Positions 24,546 to 33,681 are shown, numbered from the stretch's first letter. The stretch: 64,000 bases of DNA from Pseudomonas viridiflava (GCF_900585905.1 NZ_UTVH01000001.1:248001-312000); one strand, 5' to 3'. Numbers and translations: made by a program. Notes: generated by a model not told the origin, from the letters alone.

Positions 24546-24970
24546 GTCGCGTCACCGGTTTCACTCATGTCGTACTGGTGGCGCTGGCCGCCTGGCTGGC
24601 GGCGCAATGTGTGTTGCAGCTTTGGCACGGGCCCGTACGCGACGAGGTGGGCGCAGTGCCGATGGCACCCGTGGCGCAGTTGCTGGCACGCCACTGGCAG
24701 GCTGGACCGGCGATCAGCAATGAGCTGCCGCTGACCACCCTGGCGGTGGAATACCTTGGCGGGTTCAAGGCGCGCGAACCGGGCGCCACCATCGTGGTCC
24801 TGCGTTTCGAACAGCGCCAGCGCACGCTGGCACGCGGTCAGCGCCTGGCGCCCGGCATCGTCTTGCAGGACATCGATGAACTCGGTCTGGTGTTCGACAA
24901 CAACGGCAAGCGCGAGCGTTTGCCTTGGCCAGCACAACGGCCGTCGTTCGGCTTCAAACAACAGGGATAA
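24542..24970 (+). CDS. gspC: Short GspC-like inner-membrane T2SS protein
   Basis: GspC links the inner-membrane platform to the secretin. This version has 142 residues: an N-terminal transmembrane helix (about 8-25), a Pro/Ala linker, and one homology-region domain (about 57-135; LPLTTLAVEYLGGF, GQRLAPGIVLQDI). The C-terminal PDZ or coiled-coil domain found in many GspC proteins is absent. The TTG start overlaps the upstream stop (TTGA). Position directly before the secretin supports the call. The sequence alone is weakly conserved. Confidence 0.75.
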   Translation: MSRVTGFTHVVLVALAAWLAAQCVLQLWHGPVRDEVGAVPMAPVAQLLARHWQAGPAISNELPLTTLAVEYLGGFKAREPGATIVVLRFEQRQRTLARGQRLAPGIVLQDIDELGLVFDNNGKRERLPWPAQRPSFGFKQQG

Positions 24971-24972
24971 GC

Positions 24973-26922
24973 ATGAACGTCCAATCTCTCAAGCATCCGC
25001 TGCGTCTCGCTGCCCTGCTCTGTGTGCTGGCAGGCGCGCCGCTGCACGCCGAGGAAGAACCGGTCTACGAAGTGAATTTTGTCGACACCGAACTCAGTGA
25101 GTTCATCGACAGCGTCTCGCGCATCACCCACACCACGTTCATTATCGACCCGCGAGTGAAGGGCAAGGTCACCATCCGCAGCAACGAAATGCTCGGCAGC
25201 GAAGAAATCTACGCGATCTTTCTTTCGCAGTTGCGCGCCCAGGGCTTTGCGGCCGTCGATCTGCCCAATGGCAGCGTCAAGATCGTCCCTGATCAGGCCG
25301 CGCGTCTGGAGCCGGTGCCGGTGGAAACCGGGCGTGAAACCGGCAAGCTCAACGATGGCATGGCGACCCGGGTGTTCAACGTACGCAATGCGGCCAGCGA
25401 GCAGATGCTGGGCATTCTCAAGCCGTTGATCGACCCGCGTGTCGGCGTCATCACGCCATACCCGTCAGCGAACCTGCTGGTGATCACCGACTGGCGCAGC
25501 AATCTGGACCGCATCGACAGCCTGCTGGTGCAGCTGGATCAGGTCAGCCAGGAACCGCTGGAAGTGCTGTCACTGAAGAACGCCAATGCCAACGACACCG
25601 CATTGCTGGTCACTCGCTTGCTGGCCCGCGAGCAGGGCGCCGACAGCGCGCAGGTGGTCGCCGACCCGCGCAGCAATGCCTTGCTGGTGCGTGGCAGCGC
25701 CGACAGCCGCGAGCGGGTGAGGGCCTTGTTGCGCAAGCTGGATACGCCCCGTGATCCGCTGCGCAGCGCTAACACTGTGGTCACCTACCTGCGCCACGCC
25801 AATGCCGCTGAAGTGGTCAAGGTCCTGCGCGGCCTGAGCCAGGACACAGCGCCTGCGGGCACTGCCGCGCAGGAAGGTGAAAAGGCCGCAGCGCCGGTGA
25901 ATGTCTCGGGCATTCGCATCGAATACGAAGAAGGCACCAACGCGGTGGTGATGGTCGGGCCCGACAGCGAGCTGGCGGCCTATCGCAACATTGTCGAGCA
26001 ACTGGACATCCGCCGCGCGCAAGTGGTGGTGGAGGCCATCATCGCCGAAGTCTCCGACACTCGCGCCCAGGAGCTGGGCGTGCAGTGGTTGTTCCAGGGC
26101 GACAAATTCGGCGGCGGCGCGATCAATTTCAGCGGCAACAACGCGGCCAGTGTGACCAGCGTCGCGGCGCTGGCCCAGGCCAATAACAGTACCGGTCTGA
26201 GCCAGCTGTTGTCCGGGGTGCAGGGCGTTACCGCAGGCGTCGGCAATCTCAGTGGCGGCGGGCTCAACTTTCTGGCCCTGCTCAACGCGCTGAAAAGCCA
26301 GAGCGGCTTCAACCTGTTGTCGACCCCGACGCTGCTGACCCTGGACAACGCCGAAGCCTCGATTCTGGTCGGCCAGGAAGTGCCGTTCGTGACCGGCTCG
26401 GTGACCCAGGACAACACCAATCCCTACCAGACCATCGAGCGCAAGGAAGTGGGGGTCAAGCTGCGCATCAAGCCGCAGATCAATATCGACAACACCGTGC
26501 GCCTGGACATCGTCCAGGAAGTGTCATCGATCGCCGACAGCGCGGGCGCCAGCGACGTCATCACCAACAAGCGCGAAATCAAGACCAAGGTGATGGTCGA
26601 GGACAACGGCCTGGTGGTGCTGGGCGGGCTGATTGGTGACGAAACCACCACGTCCGATCAGCGCGTGCCGTTTCTGGGCGACGTGCCGTTCCTCGGGCGC
26701 CTGTTCCGCTCCGATTCATCGCAACGGGTGAAGCAGAACCTGATGGTGTTCATCCGCCCGCGCATCGTGCGTGACGGCCAGACCCTGGCGCAGCTCAGCA
26801 ACGAGAAATACAGCAACCTGAAGCAAACCACGTCACTGGCGCTACCGAGCCTGGACAACGGCGAAACCCTCATGCAACTGTTCCCGGCCAGCCGCGCGCG
26901 CCTGGATCAGGGCCAATGGTGA
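24973..26922 (+). CDS. gspD: Type II secretion secretin GspD
   Basis: GspD forms the outer-membrane channel. A signal peptide (about 1-26) is followed by an N0 domain (VYEVNFVDTELSEFIDSVSRI and onward), N1-N3 repeats (IIDPRVKGKV, VFNVRNAASEQMLGIL, LEVLSLKNANANDT, TVVTYLRHANAAEVV) and the secretin core with VPFVTGS and EVGVKLRIKPQI. It has 649 residues. No pilotin gene is nearby, and the C-terminal S-domain is short, so targeting may be pilotin-independent. The ATG at 24973 gives a proper signal peptide. It overlaps gspE by seven bases. Confidence 0.95.
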   Translation: MNVQSLKHPLRLAALLCVLAGAPLHAEEEPVYEVNFVDTELSEFIDSVSRITHTTFIIDPRVKGKVTIRSNEMLGSEEIYAIFLSQLRAQGFAAVDLPNGSVKIVPDQAARLEPVPVETGRETGKLNDGMATRVFNVRNAASEQMLGILKPLIDPRVGVITPYPSANLLVITDWRSNLDRIDSLLVQLDQVSQEPLEVLSLKNANANDTALLVTRLLAREQGADSAQVVADPRSNALLVRGSADSRERVRALLRKLDTPRDPLRSANTVVTYLRHANAAEVVKVLRGLSQDTAPAGTAAQEGEKAAAPVNVSGIRIEYEEGTNAVVMVGPDSELAAYRNIVEQLDIRRAQVVVEAIIAEVSDTRAQELGVQWLFQGDKFGGGAINFSGNNAASVTSVAALAQANNSTGLSQLLSGVQGVTAGVGNLSGGGLNFLALLNALKSQSGFNLLSTPTLLTLDNAEASILVGQEVPFVTGSVTQDNTNPYQTIERKEVGVKLRIKPQINIDNTVRLDIVQEVSSIADSAGASDVITNKREIKTKVMVEDNGLVVLGGLIGDETTTSDQRVPFLGDVPFLGRLFRSDSSQRVKQNLMVFIRPRIVRDGQTLAQLSNEKYSNLKQTTSLALPSLDNGETLMQLFPASRARLDQGQW

Positions 26923-28376
26923 ACGGGCTTCTGAGCTACCGTGTCGCGCGTACGGCCGGGGTCGCCAAGGTCCCGGCGGGGCCGGGCTGGCACCTGTTGT
27001 TGCGCACGGGCGCCGACACCGACGTGCTGCAGGAAGTCATGCGCGTGCACGGTGTGCCTGGCGCCGTCGAACAGGTGTCTCCCCAGGTCTACGAGTTGCG
27101 CCTGAGCGAGCTGTATCAGTCCGGCGAATCGGCCACGGCGGCGTTGATCGAAGGCATCGGCGAGCAGGTTGATCTCGCCAGCCTGATGGGCGAGCTGCCG
27201 AAAATCGAAGACTTGCTGGAAAACGATAACGACGCGCCGGTGATTCGCCTGATCAACGGGCTGTTCGCCGAGGCGCTGCGGCTGCGTGCCTCGGACATCC
27301 ACGTGGAAACCTTCGAGGCCAGCCTGGTCATTCGTCTGCGCGTGGACGGCCATCTGCGCGAGGTGCTGCGCCCGCCCCGGGCGCTGTCGACCATGCTGGT
27401 GTCGCGGATCAAGGTCATGGCGCGGCTGGACATCGCCGAAAAGCGTCAGCCTCAGGACGGCCGCATCACCCTGCGCTCGGCAGGGCGCGAGGTCGACATC
27501 CGGGTGTCGACGCTGCCGGGGATTCATGGCGAACGCGTGGTGATGCGGGTGCTGGACAAGCAGGCCAGCCTGCTGGACCTCACTAACCTGGGCATGCCGA
27601 CTGAAGTCGAGCGCGGCCTGCGTGCGTGCCTCAAGCGTCCCAATGGCATCGTCCTCAGCACCGGGCCCACCGGGTCGGGCAAGACCACCACGTTGTATGC
27701 CAGCCTCAACAGCCTCAATGACGGCTCGTGCAATATCCTCACTGTGGAAGATCCGGTGGAGTACGCCATCACCGGCATTGGTCAGACGGCGATCAACCCC
27801 AAGGCCGGAATGACCTTTGCCAACGGGCTGCGGGCCATTCTGCGCCAGGACCCGGATGTGATCATGCTTGGCGAGATCCGCGACCGCGAGACCGCGCAGA
27901 TTGCCGTGCAGGCCAGCCTGACCGGCCACCTCGTGCTCTCGACCCTGCACACCAACAGCGCGGTGGGCGCAGTGACGCGGCTGCGTGACATGGGCATCGA
28001 GCCGTTCCTTATTGCGTCGAGCCTCAAGGGCGTAATGGCCCAGCGTCTGGTGCGCCGATTGTGCAGTTGTGCCCAGGCGCAGCCGTTGCAGCCCGCCGAA
28101 CGCGACTTGTGGCCTGAGCTGGCCGGGCTGCAGGAAAGTTTTCATCCGCAGGGCTGCGAACTCTGCCAGGGCAGCGGCTACAACGGGCGGATGGGCCTGT
28201 ATGAATTCATCGAGCTGGACGCCGGGCTGATCCAGCTGCTGTACGACGGCGCCAGCGAAACAGCCATGCACGATTACCTCGCCGACAAGCGCCAGAGCCT
28301 GGCGGCCATGGCCAGCGAGTGCCTGAGGCGTGGCGAAACCAGCCTGGCCGAAGTGCTGCGCGCAGTGAGGGGCTGA
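26916..28376 (+). CDS. gspE: Type II secretion ATPase GspE
   Basis: GspE is the cytoplasmic hexameric ATPase that drives pseudopilus assembly. It shows an N1E-like region, the Walker A loop GPTGSGKTT near residue 250, an Asp-box (DPDVIMLGEIRD), a His-box (VLSTLHTNSAVGAVTRL), and a C-terminal zinc-type cysteine set (CSC, CELC). The length of 486 residues is normal. The start overlaps the end of gspD and the stop is two bases before gspF. Confidence 0.96.
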   Translation: MVNGLLSYRVARTAGVAKVPAGPGWHLLLRTGADTDVLQEVMRVHGVPGAVEQVSPQVYELRLSELYQSGESATAALIEGIGEQVDLASLMGELPKIEDLLENDNDAPVIRLINGLFAEALRLRASDIHVETFEASLVIRLRVDGHLREVLRPPRALSTMLVSRIKVMARLDIAEKRQPQDGRITLRSAGREVDIRVSTLPGIHGERVVMRVLDKQASLLDLTNLGMPTEVERGLRACLKRPNGIVLSTGPTGSGKTTTLYASLNSLNDGSCNILTVEDPVEYAITGIGQTAINPKAGMTFANGLRAILRQDPDVIMLGEIRDRETAQIAVQASLTGHLVLSTLHTNSAVGAVTRLRDMGIEPFLIASSLKGVMAQRLVRRLCSCAQAQPLQPAERDLWPELAGLQESFHPQGCELCQGSGYNGRMGLYEFIELDAGLIQLLYDGASETAMHDYLADKRQSLAAMASECLRRGETSLAEVLRAVRG

Positions 28377-28378
28377 AC

Positions 28379-29581
28379 ATGCCGACCTACCGCTATCAGG
28401 CGCTCGATCCGGCGGGGCGCACCCGCAAAGCCAGTCTGCAGGCGGAAAACGAGCGCCACGCGCGGCAATTGTTGCGCGAGCAGGGCCTGTTCGCCCGCGA
28501 GCTGAAACTCCACGACGCGACGTCAAAAGGCCCGCGCGGGCAGCGCTTGAGCCATGCGCAGCTGTGCGAATTGACCCGCCAGTTGGCGACGCTGTTGAGC
28601 GCCGGCATTCCGCTGGTGGATGCGCTGTCGACCCTTGAGCGGCAGTTGGCGGAGCCGGCGATTCGCAACCTGCTGGTGGCGGTGCGTGGCGCCCTGGGCG
28701 AAGGCCATAGCCTGGCGCAGAGCCTGCGGCGCCAGGGCGGGCTGTTTGACGCGCTGTACTGCGCGCTGGTGGAGGCGGGTGAACGTTCCGGCAAGCTGGC
28801 GCCAGTGCTGGAGCGTCTGGCCGAGCACCTGGAGCAGGTCCAGCGCCAACGGCACAAGGCGCGCACGGCGATGATTTATCCCGCGGTGCTGATGCTGGTG
28901 TCCCTGGCAGTGGTGATTGGCCTGATGACGTTCGTGGTGCCCAAGCTGACCCAGCAGTTCAGTCACAGTGGGCAGACCTTGCCGCTGGTGACCCGGGCAC
29001 TGATCGGCATCAGCGACGGCCTGCTGCTGGTCGGTCCCTGGCTGCTGATCCTTACGCTGCTGGGCGCAGTGCTCAGCGCCTGGCTGCTGCGCAAACCGCA
29101 ATGGCGATTGCGCCGTGACCAGAGCCTGTTACGCCTGCCCAAAGTCGGCCCGTTGCTGACCGTGCTGGAAAGCGCGCGCCTGTCGCGCAGCCTGGCGATT
29201 CTGGTGGGCAGCGGCGTGCCCCTGCTGGAAGCCCTGCACGTGGCGACCGCCACGGTGGCCAATCGGCAGATTCACCAGGCGCTGCAGCGGGCGCGGGATC
29301 AGGTCGAAGGCGGCGTCAGCCTGCACCGCGCGCTCAGTGCCTGCGGGCAGTTTCCGCCGCTGCTGCTCAACATGGTCGCCAGCGGTGAAGCCAGCGGCAC
29401 CTTGCCAGACATGCTCGAACGCGTCGCCGATAACCAGGAGAAGGGCTTTGCCCGGCATATCGACACCCTGATGGCGTTGTTCGAGCCTTTGATGATTCTG
29501 GTCATGGGCGGCGTTGTGCTGTTCATCGTGCTGGCCGTGTTGCTGCCGATCATGCAGCTCAACCAGGGCCTTGCCCTTTAA
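28379..29581 (+). CDS. gspF: Type II secretion inner-membrane platform protein GspF
   Basis: GspF is the polytopic platform protein that contacts GspE. It has 400 residues with two repeated cytoplasmic T2SSF domains (LTRQLATLLSAGIPLVDALS; LARSLAILVGSGVPLLEAL-like) and three membrane helices at about 175-195, 215-240 and 375-397. The ATG at 28379 gives the family start MPTYRYQALDPAGR; the frame is open earlier but runs inside gspE. Confidence 0.95.
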   Translation: MPTYRYQALDPAGRTRKASLQAENERHARQLLREQGLFARELKLHDATSKGPRGQRLSHAQLCELTRQLATLLSAGIPLVDALSTLERQLAEPAIRNLLVAVRGALGEGHSLAQSLRRQGGLFDALYCALVEAGERSGKLAPVLERLAEHLEQVQRQRHKARTAMIYPAVLMLVSLAVVIGLMTFVVPKLTQQFSHSGQTLPLVTRALIGISDGLLLVGPWLLILTLLGAVLSAWLLRKPQWRLRRDQSLLRLPKVGPLLTVLESARLSRSLAILVGSGVPLLEALHVATATVANRQIHQALQRARDQVEGGVSLHRALSACGQFPPLLLNMVASGEASGTLPDMLERVADNQEKGFARHIDTLMALFEPLMILVMGGVVLFIVLAVLLPIMQLNQGLAL

Positions 29582-29598
29582 TCGTGGAGAACCTTCTC

Positions 29599-30042
29599 AT
29601 GCCTGCCCCGTTACTCGCCTCGCGTCGTCAGCGCGGCTTCACCCTGATGGAAATCATGGTGGTGATTTTCATCATTGGCCTGCTGATCGCCGTGGTCGCG
29701 CCCAGCGTGCTGGGCAACCAGGACAAAGCCATGCGCCAGAAAGTGCTCGCCGATCTGTCAACCCTGGAGCAGGCCCTGGACATGTACCGTCTCGACAACC
29801 TGCGTTATCCCACCACTGAGCAGGGGCTGAACGCGCTAAGCCGCGCGCCCACCGCCGAGCCACTGCCTCGCGCCTGGCGCGCCGATGGCTACATCCGCCG
29901 CCTGCCGGACGATCCCTGGGGTAACCCGTATCACTACCAGGCGCCCGGCGAACACGGGCGCATCGATATCTATTCGTTGGGCGCCGACAACAGCAAAGGC
30001 GGCGAGGGCACTGACAGCGATATTGGCAACTGGAACCTGTAG
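29599..30042 (+). CDS. gspG: Major pseudopilin GspG
   Basis: GspG is the main subunit of the T2SS pseudopilus. The prepilin motif RQRGFTLMEIMVVIFIIG has Gly at the cleavage site and Glu at +5. The C-terminal calcium-loop region includes DDPWGNPYHYQAPGEHG and YSLGADNSKGGEGTDSDIGNW, diagnostic for the family. It has 147 residues. The ATG at 29599 follows GTGGAGA; a GTG five codons earlier is possible. It needs PilD-type processing encoded elsewhere. Confidence 0.96.
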   Translation: MPAPLLASRRQRGFTLMEIMVVIFIIGLLIAVVAPSVLGNQDKAMRQKVLADLSTLEQALDMYRLDNLRYPTTEQGLNALSRAPTAEPLPRAWRADGYIRRLPDDPWGNPYHYQAPGEHGRIDIYSLGADNSKGGEGTDSDIGNWNL

Positions 30043-30044
30043 CG

Positions 30045-30491
30045 ATGAAGTCGGTGCAGGGGTTTTCACTGCTGGAAATCCTCGTTGTGCTGCTGATCGT
30101 CGGTCTGTTCAGCGCCATGAGCGTGGCGTGGCTGGATTCCGGCCCGGCGCCCATGACTCGCGCGCTGGAGCAATTGGCCGCGCAAGCTCAGGCGCAGGCA
30201 GCCCGTGCCCGCCACAGTGGTCAGGTGCTGGGTCTGCGCTGGAACGGCCGCGCCCCCGAGTTCGTCAGGCTACAGAACGACAAGACCGCAACGCACTGGG
30301 TGCGCGACTCGACCCGCGCCAACTCCTGGCCTGAAGAGCTGCGTGCCGATGTGCCGACGTCCAGCGAGCCCATGGTGGTATTCACCCCGGCCGGTATCGC
30401 CGAGGCGGCCGTGATCAACTGGTGCTGGCCCACGGGGCAGCAGCGTTGGCAATGGCGCACCGATAACAGCCTGAGCCGGGTGGACCTGTGA
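30045..30491 (+). CDS. gspH: Minor pseudopilin GspH
   Basis: The short prepilin leader MKSVQG precedes FSLLEILVVLLIVGLFSAM, with Glu at +5, followed by a periplasmic beta domain. It has 148 residues, typical for GspH. It lies two bases after gspG and overlaps gspI by four. Family membership rests on the N-terminal motif and the order G-H-I-J. Confidence 0.9.
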   Translation: MKSVQGFSLLEILVVLLIVGLFSAMSVAWLDSGPAPMTRALEQLAAQAQAQAARARHSGQVLGLRWNGRAPEFVRLQNDKTATHWVRDSTRANSWPEELRADVPTSSEPMVVFTPAGIAEAAVINWCWPTGQQRWQWRTDNSLSRVDL

Positions 30492-30862
30492 ATCAGGTCA
30501 GCCAACAACGGGGTTTCACCCTGCTGGAGGTCATGGTGGCTCTGGGCATTGCCGCCTTGATGGCGGTGATGGTCAGCCAGTCGCTGCGCCAGCGCATCGC
30601 CGTGCATCAGGCAGTGCAACAGCATCGGCTGGGCAGCCTGTGTGCGCGCGAGTTGCAGGCGCGGTTCAGCGTCGAGCAGTACTGGCCGCAGCCCAATCAG
30701 GTGCGTGGTGAATTGCAGCAGGGCGACCTGACCTGCTACTGGCGCCTGGACCTGGGCATGACCGGCGTGCAGCGTCTGCGTCGTGGCGAGCTGGCGCTCT
30801 ACGCCGCGCGGGATGAGCGCGAACCGCTCGGTCAGTTCACCCTGTTTCTGGTGCGGCCTTGA
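30488..30862 (+). CDS. gspI: Minor pseudopilin GspI
   Basis: The prepilin motif QRGFTLLEVMVALGIAALMAVMV has Glu at +5. It has 124 residues with a compact periplasmic domain (WPQPNQVRGELQQGDLTCYWRL). GspI initiates the tip complex with GspJ and GspK. The GTG start overlaps gspH by four bases and the stop overlaps gspJ. Confidence 0.92.
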   Translation: MNQVSQQRGFTLLEVMVALGIAALMAVMVSQSLRQRIAVHQAVQQHRLGSLCARELQARFSVEQYWPQPNQVRGELQQGDLTCYWRLDLGMTGVQRLRRGELALYAARDEREPLGQFTLFLVRP

Positions 30863-31449
30863 AGCCTTCACAGCGGGGGCTGACGCTGATCGAATTATTG
30901 GTCGCCATGGCGCTGACTGCGGTTATCGGCGTGTTGCTGGCAGCGTTGGTCAACGGCTGGGTGAAGGTCCGCGAACGCCTGACCGAACCCGGCAACGAAC
31001 CCAGGGTGCTGGAGTTCTGCCTGGCGCTGGAGCGCCGGTTCGACGGCCTGGTGTTGCGTCGCCTGTATGAAAACCGCCTGCCGCTGGCGCTGACCTGGCT
31101 CGATTGGCAGCCTGGCGCCAACCGCTTGCAGTGGGTGGCGCTGACGGCCTGGTCGGGGATCGCCGGGCAGTCCCGGGTGCAGCGCCAGCGCCTGACATTC
31201 AACGTCGGCGAACGGCTGCTGCGGGTGGAGTCCTCGGCGCAGTTGTACGCCGCAGGGGCGGTGGCGTGGGACGCTCGCGAGCAGCTGGATGCCGTCGACA
31301 AGGTGCAATTGAGTTTTTATCAGGGCACGCGCTGGCTGGCGTTTCCTTCCACTGTAGCCGTGCAGCCTGATCGAGGTGTGCGGCTTGAATTCCAGCGTCA
31401 TGGAGCGCCGTATGTGTGTACCTTCAGCCTGCCGGACGGTCGGCCATGA
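30859..31449 (+). CDS. gspJ: Minor pseudopilin GspJ
   Basis: The prepilin motif QRGLTLIELLVAMALTAVIG has Glu at +5, and the periplasmic domain includes LEFCLALERRFDGLVLRRL and GVRLEFQRHGAPYVC. The length is 196 residues. The TTG start is supported by the four-base overlap with gspI (TTGA) and by the short basic leader. In most T2SS operons gspK follows here; in this operon gspL does, and gspK lies 11 kb upstream. Confidence 0.9.
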   Translation: MKPSQRGLTLIELLVAMALTAVIGVLLAALVNGWVKVRERLTEPGNEPRVLEFCLALERRFDGLVLRRLYENRLPLALTWLDWQPGANRLQWVALTAWSGIAGQSRVQRQRLTFNVGERLLRVESSAQLYAAGAVAWDAREQLDAVDKVQLSFYQGTRWLAFPSTVAVQPDRGVRLEFQRHGAPYVCTFSLPDGRP

Positions 31450-32576
31450 GTCGGCTGAGCCGCATGTTTGAGCATCGCCGCGCGCCTGCCCGTCAGGCCT
31501 GGCTGCTGCTGCGCCCGCCGGTGCACCACGAGGGCGTCTGGCAGTGGCGGCGCCTGCCTGGTTCTGAAAGCGGCGACGGGATGCCGCAGGCGCATGATCA
31601 GGATGAGCAGGTCGCGCTGATCATTCCCGCAGCCCTGTGCAGCCACTTTCAGGTGCCAGCGCCTCCGGGGCTAAAGCCTCACGAATGGCCGCTGTTGCTC
31701 GAAGACCAGCTGCAACAGCCTGCCGATGACGTGCAGGTCAGCTGCCTTTCGCGCCCGGCGGGGCATCTGGAACTGCTGGTGGTTGATCGCACCCAGGTGC
31801 AGCACTGGTTGAGCGCATGCGCTGACAGGGGGCTCGCGCCGGGCTGTGTATGGGCGGAAATGCAGCTGCTGCCGTCGGTGCCCGCCGGGGAGGTGCTGTG
31901 CTGGTCTCGCGAAACGGACAGCTGCCTCAAGCGCGGTGATGCGGTTGGCGCGCAGCAGTGGCTGGTCTGGCCGCATCTGCTGGGCGAGGTGCCGGACATC
32001 TGGCAACCGAGCGTGGACGCAATGAACGGCCCCTGGCCATCGCAGTGGGCTGAGCTTGATCGTCTGCCCAATCTGTTGCCGGGCACAGGGGCGCGCCGAA
32101 GTCGATCACGGCCGAGCTCACCCCTGTTTACCCGCATGCAGAAACGTCTGCTGGCTGTCTGTGCCTTGCTGGCGCTGTGCTGGGGGGGACTGACGGCGTT
32201 TCAGTTCTGGCAGCAGATTCCGGTATGGAGAGCTCAGGTGGAACACATCACCGGTCCCGTCAGTACGCCGCAGCAGGCTGCGCGGCTACTGGCGCGTCTG
32301 CAGGCGCAGCAGACCGACTGGCGCAGCCGCCAGTTGCAGATCGCCGAGCTGGAAGGCGCCGTGTCGCACTGGCTTGCTGCGCAGCAGGGCTGGGGCGTTT
32401 CCGGCAATTACTTCGATGGCCGCAACTGGCGTGTGGTGCTCAACGGCAACGTCGCGGCGCCACCCCTCAGTCATTGGCAGGCCATCGCCAAGGCCGCTGG
32501 TGCTGTCGCCAGCGTGGAAACGGATGAAAAGAAAGCCCTGCTGACAGTCAGCTTCGATCTGGGGGTGCAGCCATGA
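31446..32576 (+). CDS. gspL: Type II secretion platform protein GspL
   Basis: GspL is a bitopic inner-membrane protein whose cytoplasmic actin-like domain recruits GspE. Here a cytoplasmic region of about 230 residues is followed by one transmembrane helix (about 234-252, AVCALLALCWGGLTAFQFW) and a periplasmic ferredoxin-like domain. It has 376 residues. Sequence conservation is low, so the call relies on topology, size and position between gspJ and gspM. The ATG at 31446 overlaps gspJ by four bases. Confidence 0.83.
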   Translation: MSRLSRMFEHRRAPARQAWLLLRPPVHHEGVWQWRRLPGSESGDGMPQAHDQDEQVALIIPAALCSHFQVPAPPGLKPHEWPLLLEDQLQQPADDVQVSCLSRPAGHLELLVVDRTQVQHWLSACADRGLAPGCVWAEMQLLPSVPAGEVLCWSRETDSCLKRGDAVGAQQWLVWPHLLGEVPDIWQPSVDAMNGPWPSQWAELDRLPNLLPGTGARRSRSRPSSPLFTRMQKRLLAVCALLALCWGGLTAFQFWQQIPVWRAQVEHITGPVSTPQQAARLLARLQAQQTDWRSRQLQIAELEGAVSHWLAAQQGWGVSGNYFDGRNWRVVLNGNVAAPPLSHWQAIAKAAGAVASVETDEKKALLTVSFDLGVQP

Positions 32577-33010
32577 GTGCATTGATTCAACGCGCTCTGC
32601 TCGCCGTGGCGGCCCTGCCACCGGCGCGTCGCTATCTGCTGCTTGGGGGGTGGGTGGTGGTGCTGACCCTGTTGCTGGTCCTGCTCGGCCGTCCACTGGC
32701 AGACAGGGTGAGGCAGGCCAGCCAATGGCCGGCGCTCGCCCGTCAGGCACAGAGCCTCGGCGCAGGCCCGGCGTTTTCCACTGAGTACTGGCAAGCCCTG
32801 ACCAGCGCCCGGGGTGTGGTGCTGACCCGGATCGAGCAGCGCGGCGATATCTGGCTGCTGCGCGGCGAATTGACTAGTGCGCAGCCGCTCGCGCAACTGA
32901 TGCGCAGTATTCAGGATCAGGGCGGCCAGCCGTTGCGCTGGAGCCTGGAGCAGGGTCAGCAGGCCATGCTTTTCAGCCTCGATGTCAGTGCTGCCGGTGG
33001 CCGACCATGA
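32573..33010 (+). CDS. gspM: Type II secretion platform protein GspM
   Basis: GspM is a small bitopic partner of GspL. It has 145 residues with a transmembrane helix near 24-41 (LLLGGWVVVLTLLLVLL) and a periplasmic ferredoxin-like domain ending in SLDVSAAGGRP. It overlaps gspL and gspN by four bases each. The family is weakly conserved; the call follows from topology and gene order. Confidence 0.83.
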   Translation: MSALIQRALLAVAALPPARRYLLLGGWVVVLTLLLVLLGRPLADRVRQASQWPALARQAQSLGAGPAFSTEYWQALTSARGVVLTRIEQRGDIWLLRGELTSAQPLAQLMRSIQDQGGQPLRWSLEQGQQAMLFSLDVSAAGGRP

Positions 33011-33681
33011 AACCAGTCCTCTGGGTTGTTGCCGCGCTGGTGTTCACGCTGACGCTGGCGCTCAACGTGCCGGCAGCCTTCGTTGCCCGTTTCGTCGACT
33101 GGCCTGCGGCGTGGCAGCCGCAGGCCATCAGCGGCACCCTGTGGAAGGGCCGCATGAACCAGCTTGGCGTCATCGGGCCACTGAGCTGGGACCTGCGGCC
33201 CTGGCTGGGGCGTGGCGATGTCAGTGCGGGCTTTCAGCGTCAGGCCTGGGATCTGCACGCCCGCGGCTGGCCCTGGGCCTGGCAGATGCAGCTGGTTCCT
33301 GCGGCACCCCTGGTGACGCCAGCGGCGGCCTACGTGTTGGACGGGCGCTGGCAAGGCACGCTCAGCATTGAGGGTCGCGGCGCTCATTGCCGCGCCAGTG
33401 AAGGTGAGCTGCGTGGTGACGACATGGCCTTGCTGGTGCCGTGGACGGTTGTGCTGGGCAGCGCGCGGCTGCAGCTGGCGTGTGGCGAAACCCTGCGGCT
33501 GCTGGCCAGTGTGCAGCGGGCGGGGGAGCATCAGTTCGATGTAGACCTGCAGCCTTTCCCTAGTCGCGTCGAGGTCAAGGGTCGCGTTGAAGCCGACGCG
33601 AGTGTCACGCCATTACTGATTCAGGCCGGGCTGTTGAAGGCGGGAGAAACCCAGGTCGAAAAAGTATTCGGCGGGCGTTGA
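33007..33681 (+). CDS. gspN: Type II secretion protein GspN
   Basis: GspN is an accessory inner-membrane-anchored T2SS protein present in only some systems. The sequence shows a signal-anchor (about 4-22) and the signatures PQAISGTLWKGRMNQLGVIGPLSWDLRPW and ALLVPWTVVLGSARLQLACG. It has 224 residues. It is the last gene of the operon and ends eight bases from the end of dciA on the other strand, with no terminator hairpin between them. Confidence 0.88.
   Translation: MKPVLWVVAALVFTLTLALNVPAAFVARFVDWPAAWQPQAISGTLWKGRMNQLGVIGPLSWDLRPWLGRGDVSAGFQRQAWDLHARGWPWAWQMQLVPAAPLVTPAAAYVLDGRWQGTLSIEGRGAHCRASEGELRGDDMALLVPWTVVLGSARLQLACGETLRLLASVQRAGEHQFDVDLQPFPSRVEVKGRVEADASVTPLLIQAGLLKAGETQVEKVFGGR

Noticed and set aside
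26907..28526. Minus-strand open frame of 539 codons opposite gspE
   Set aside because: Shadow of gspE, which shows all ATPase motifs on the plus strand.
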